A model generated the notes under the pieces. That model was given only the letters and a program-made list of their open reading frames with translations, ran no database searches and had not been told where the DNA came from. 5,546 nucleotides of DNA, taken from positions 1-5,546 of the forward strand of contig VGXD01000152.1 in the NCBI GenBank assembly GCA_016873525.1, given 5' to 3'. Source of the DNA: Nitrospira sp. GTDB taxonomy: Bacteria; Nitrospirota; Nitrospiria; Nitrospirales; Nitrospiraceae. The position numbers and the translations under genes were made by a program. The number at the start of each line of letters is the position of its first letter. Position 1 is the stretch's first letter. Shown piece by piece: positions 5,421-5,546 of this stretch.

Positions 5421-5546
5421 TGACCAGCCGGGAGTTTTTGTACCACCTACCATGTTAGGCCTCAGCTCGCAAGCTGGAGGGCTTCGGGGACGGGTGGCCG
5501 GCCCCCGAGACTGCTGTGTGGCCGGACGGTGTTGTAGTGCGTCCGC
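5421..5546 (-). mobile_element. IS3-like insertion sequence, 3' end only
   Basis: The element runs off the right edge of the window. Its inner boundary is placed at 5421, where plus-strand sequence begins TGACCAGCCGGGAG, meaning the element ends in CA on its coding strand, as IS3-family ends do. Two observations fix this point: the Fic coding match stops at 5420, and the transposase stop codon lies 41 bp inside. The other end, its inverted repeat and the target duplication are not visible, so the subgroup is not assigned. Confidence 0.75.
5462..5546 (-). CDS. IS3-family transposase (OrfB, integrase core), C-terminal end only
   Basis: The last 27 sense codons and TGA (5464-5462) of a transposase are visible. 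They read through HYNTVRPHSSLGGRPP and end VPEALQLAS. The YNxxRPHSSLG pattern is characteristic of the C-terminal end of the rve/DDE integrase core in IS3-family OrfB proteins. The catalytic DDE residues lie upstream, outside the window, so activity cannot be judged. Confidence 0.85.
   Translation of the reverse strand, partial: RTHYNTVRPHSSLGGRPPVPEALQLAS

Overview
The window is high-G+C bacterial DNA with tightly packed genes. It reads as a housekeeping or stress gene on the left that abuts a small accessory cluster of toxin-antitoxin, restriction-modification and mobile-element pieces. The left gene encodes a fatty acid cis/trans isomerase (Cti). This is a periplasmic c-heme enzyme known from Gram-negative bacteria such as Pseudomonas and Vibrio, so a Gram-negative host is likely. 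I cannot place it further from sequence alone; Nitrospirota and Proteobacteria both remain possible.

Layout: (1) positions 1-2031, plus strand, the C-terminal 676 codons of cti, open at the left window edge; (2) 2087-2490, minus strand, a hicB-hicA toxin-antitoxin pair with a 4-nt ATGA overlap; (3) 2580-2693, a second copy of the last 114 bp of cti (112/114 identical), so hicBA sits between direct repeats of the cti 3' end; (4) 2699-3406, minus strand, an SRAP (YedK/HMCES-type) abasic-site protein with a complete catalytic set; (5) 3476-4975, minus strand, a complete-looking type I restriction-modification methyltransferase subunit HsdM, with no hsdS or hsdR in the window; (6) 5036-5227, plus strand, an unrecognised 63-aa protein divergent from hsdM and overlapping fic tail to tail; (7) 5199-5420, minus strand, the C-terminal part of a Fic protein, cut three codons before its HPFRDGNGR motif; (8) 5421 to the window end, minus strand, the 3' end of an IS3-like insertion sequence that interrupts fic.

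How the parts fit: HicBA, HsdM, Fic and the IS are typical accessory-island content. The SRAP gene lies 69 bp downstream of hsdM on the same strand and could be co-transcribed with it. The most unusual point is the hicBA unit bracketed by cti 3' ends. The copy next to the intact gene ends in the proper TAG stop. The distal copy is a fragment whose match ends after the first two bases of that stop codon. This looks like insertion or recombination at a gene end that left the gene complete, and homologous recombination between the copies could in principle remove the toxin-antitoxin pair. At the right edge, the IS end supplies an ATG with a Shine-Dalgarno-like GAGG, in frame with the remaining Fic fragment.

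No tRNA, rRNA, CRISPR array or convincing intrinsic terminator was found. No gene-free stretch exceeds 300 bases; the longest is 2491-2698, which holds the hicB promoter region and the cti fragment.
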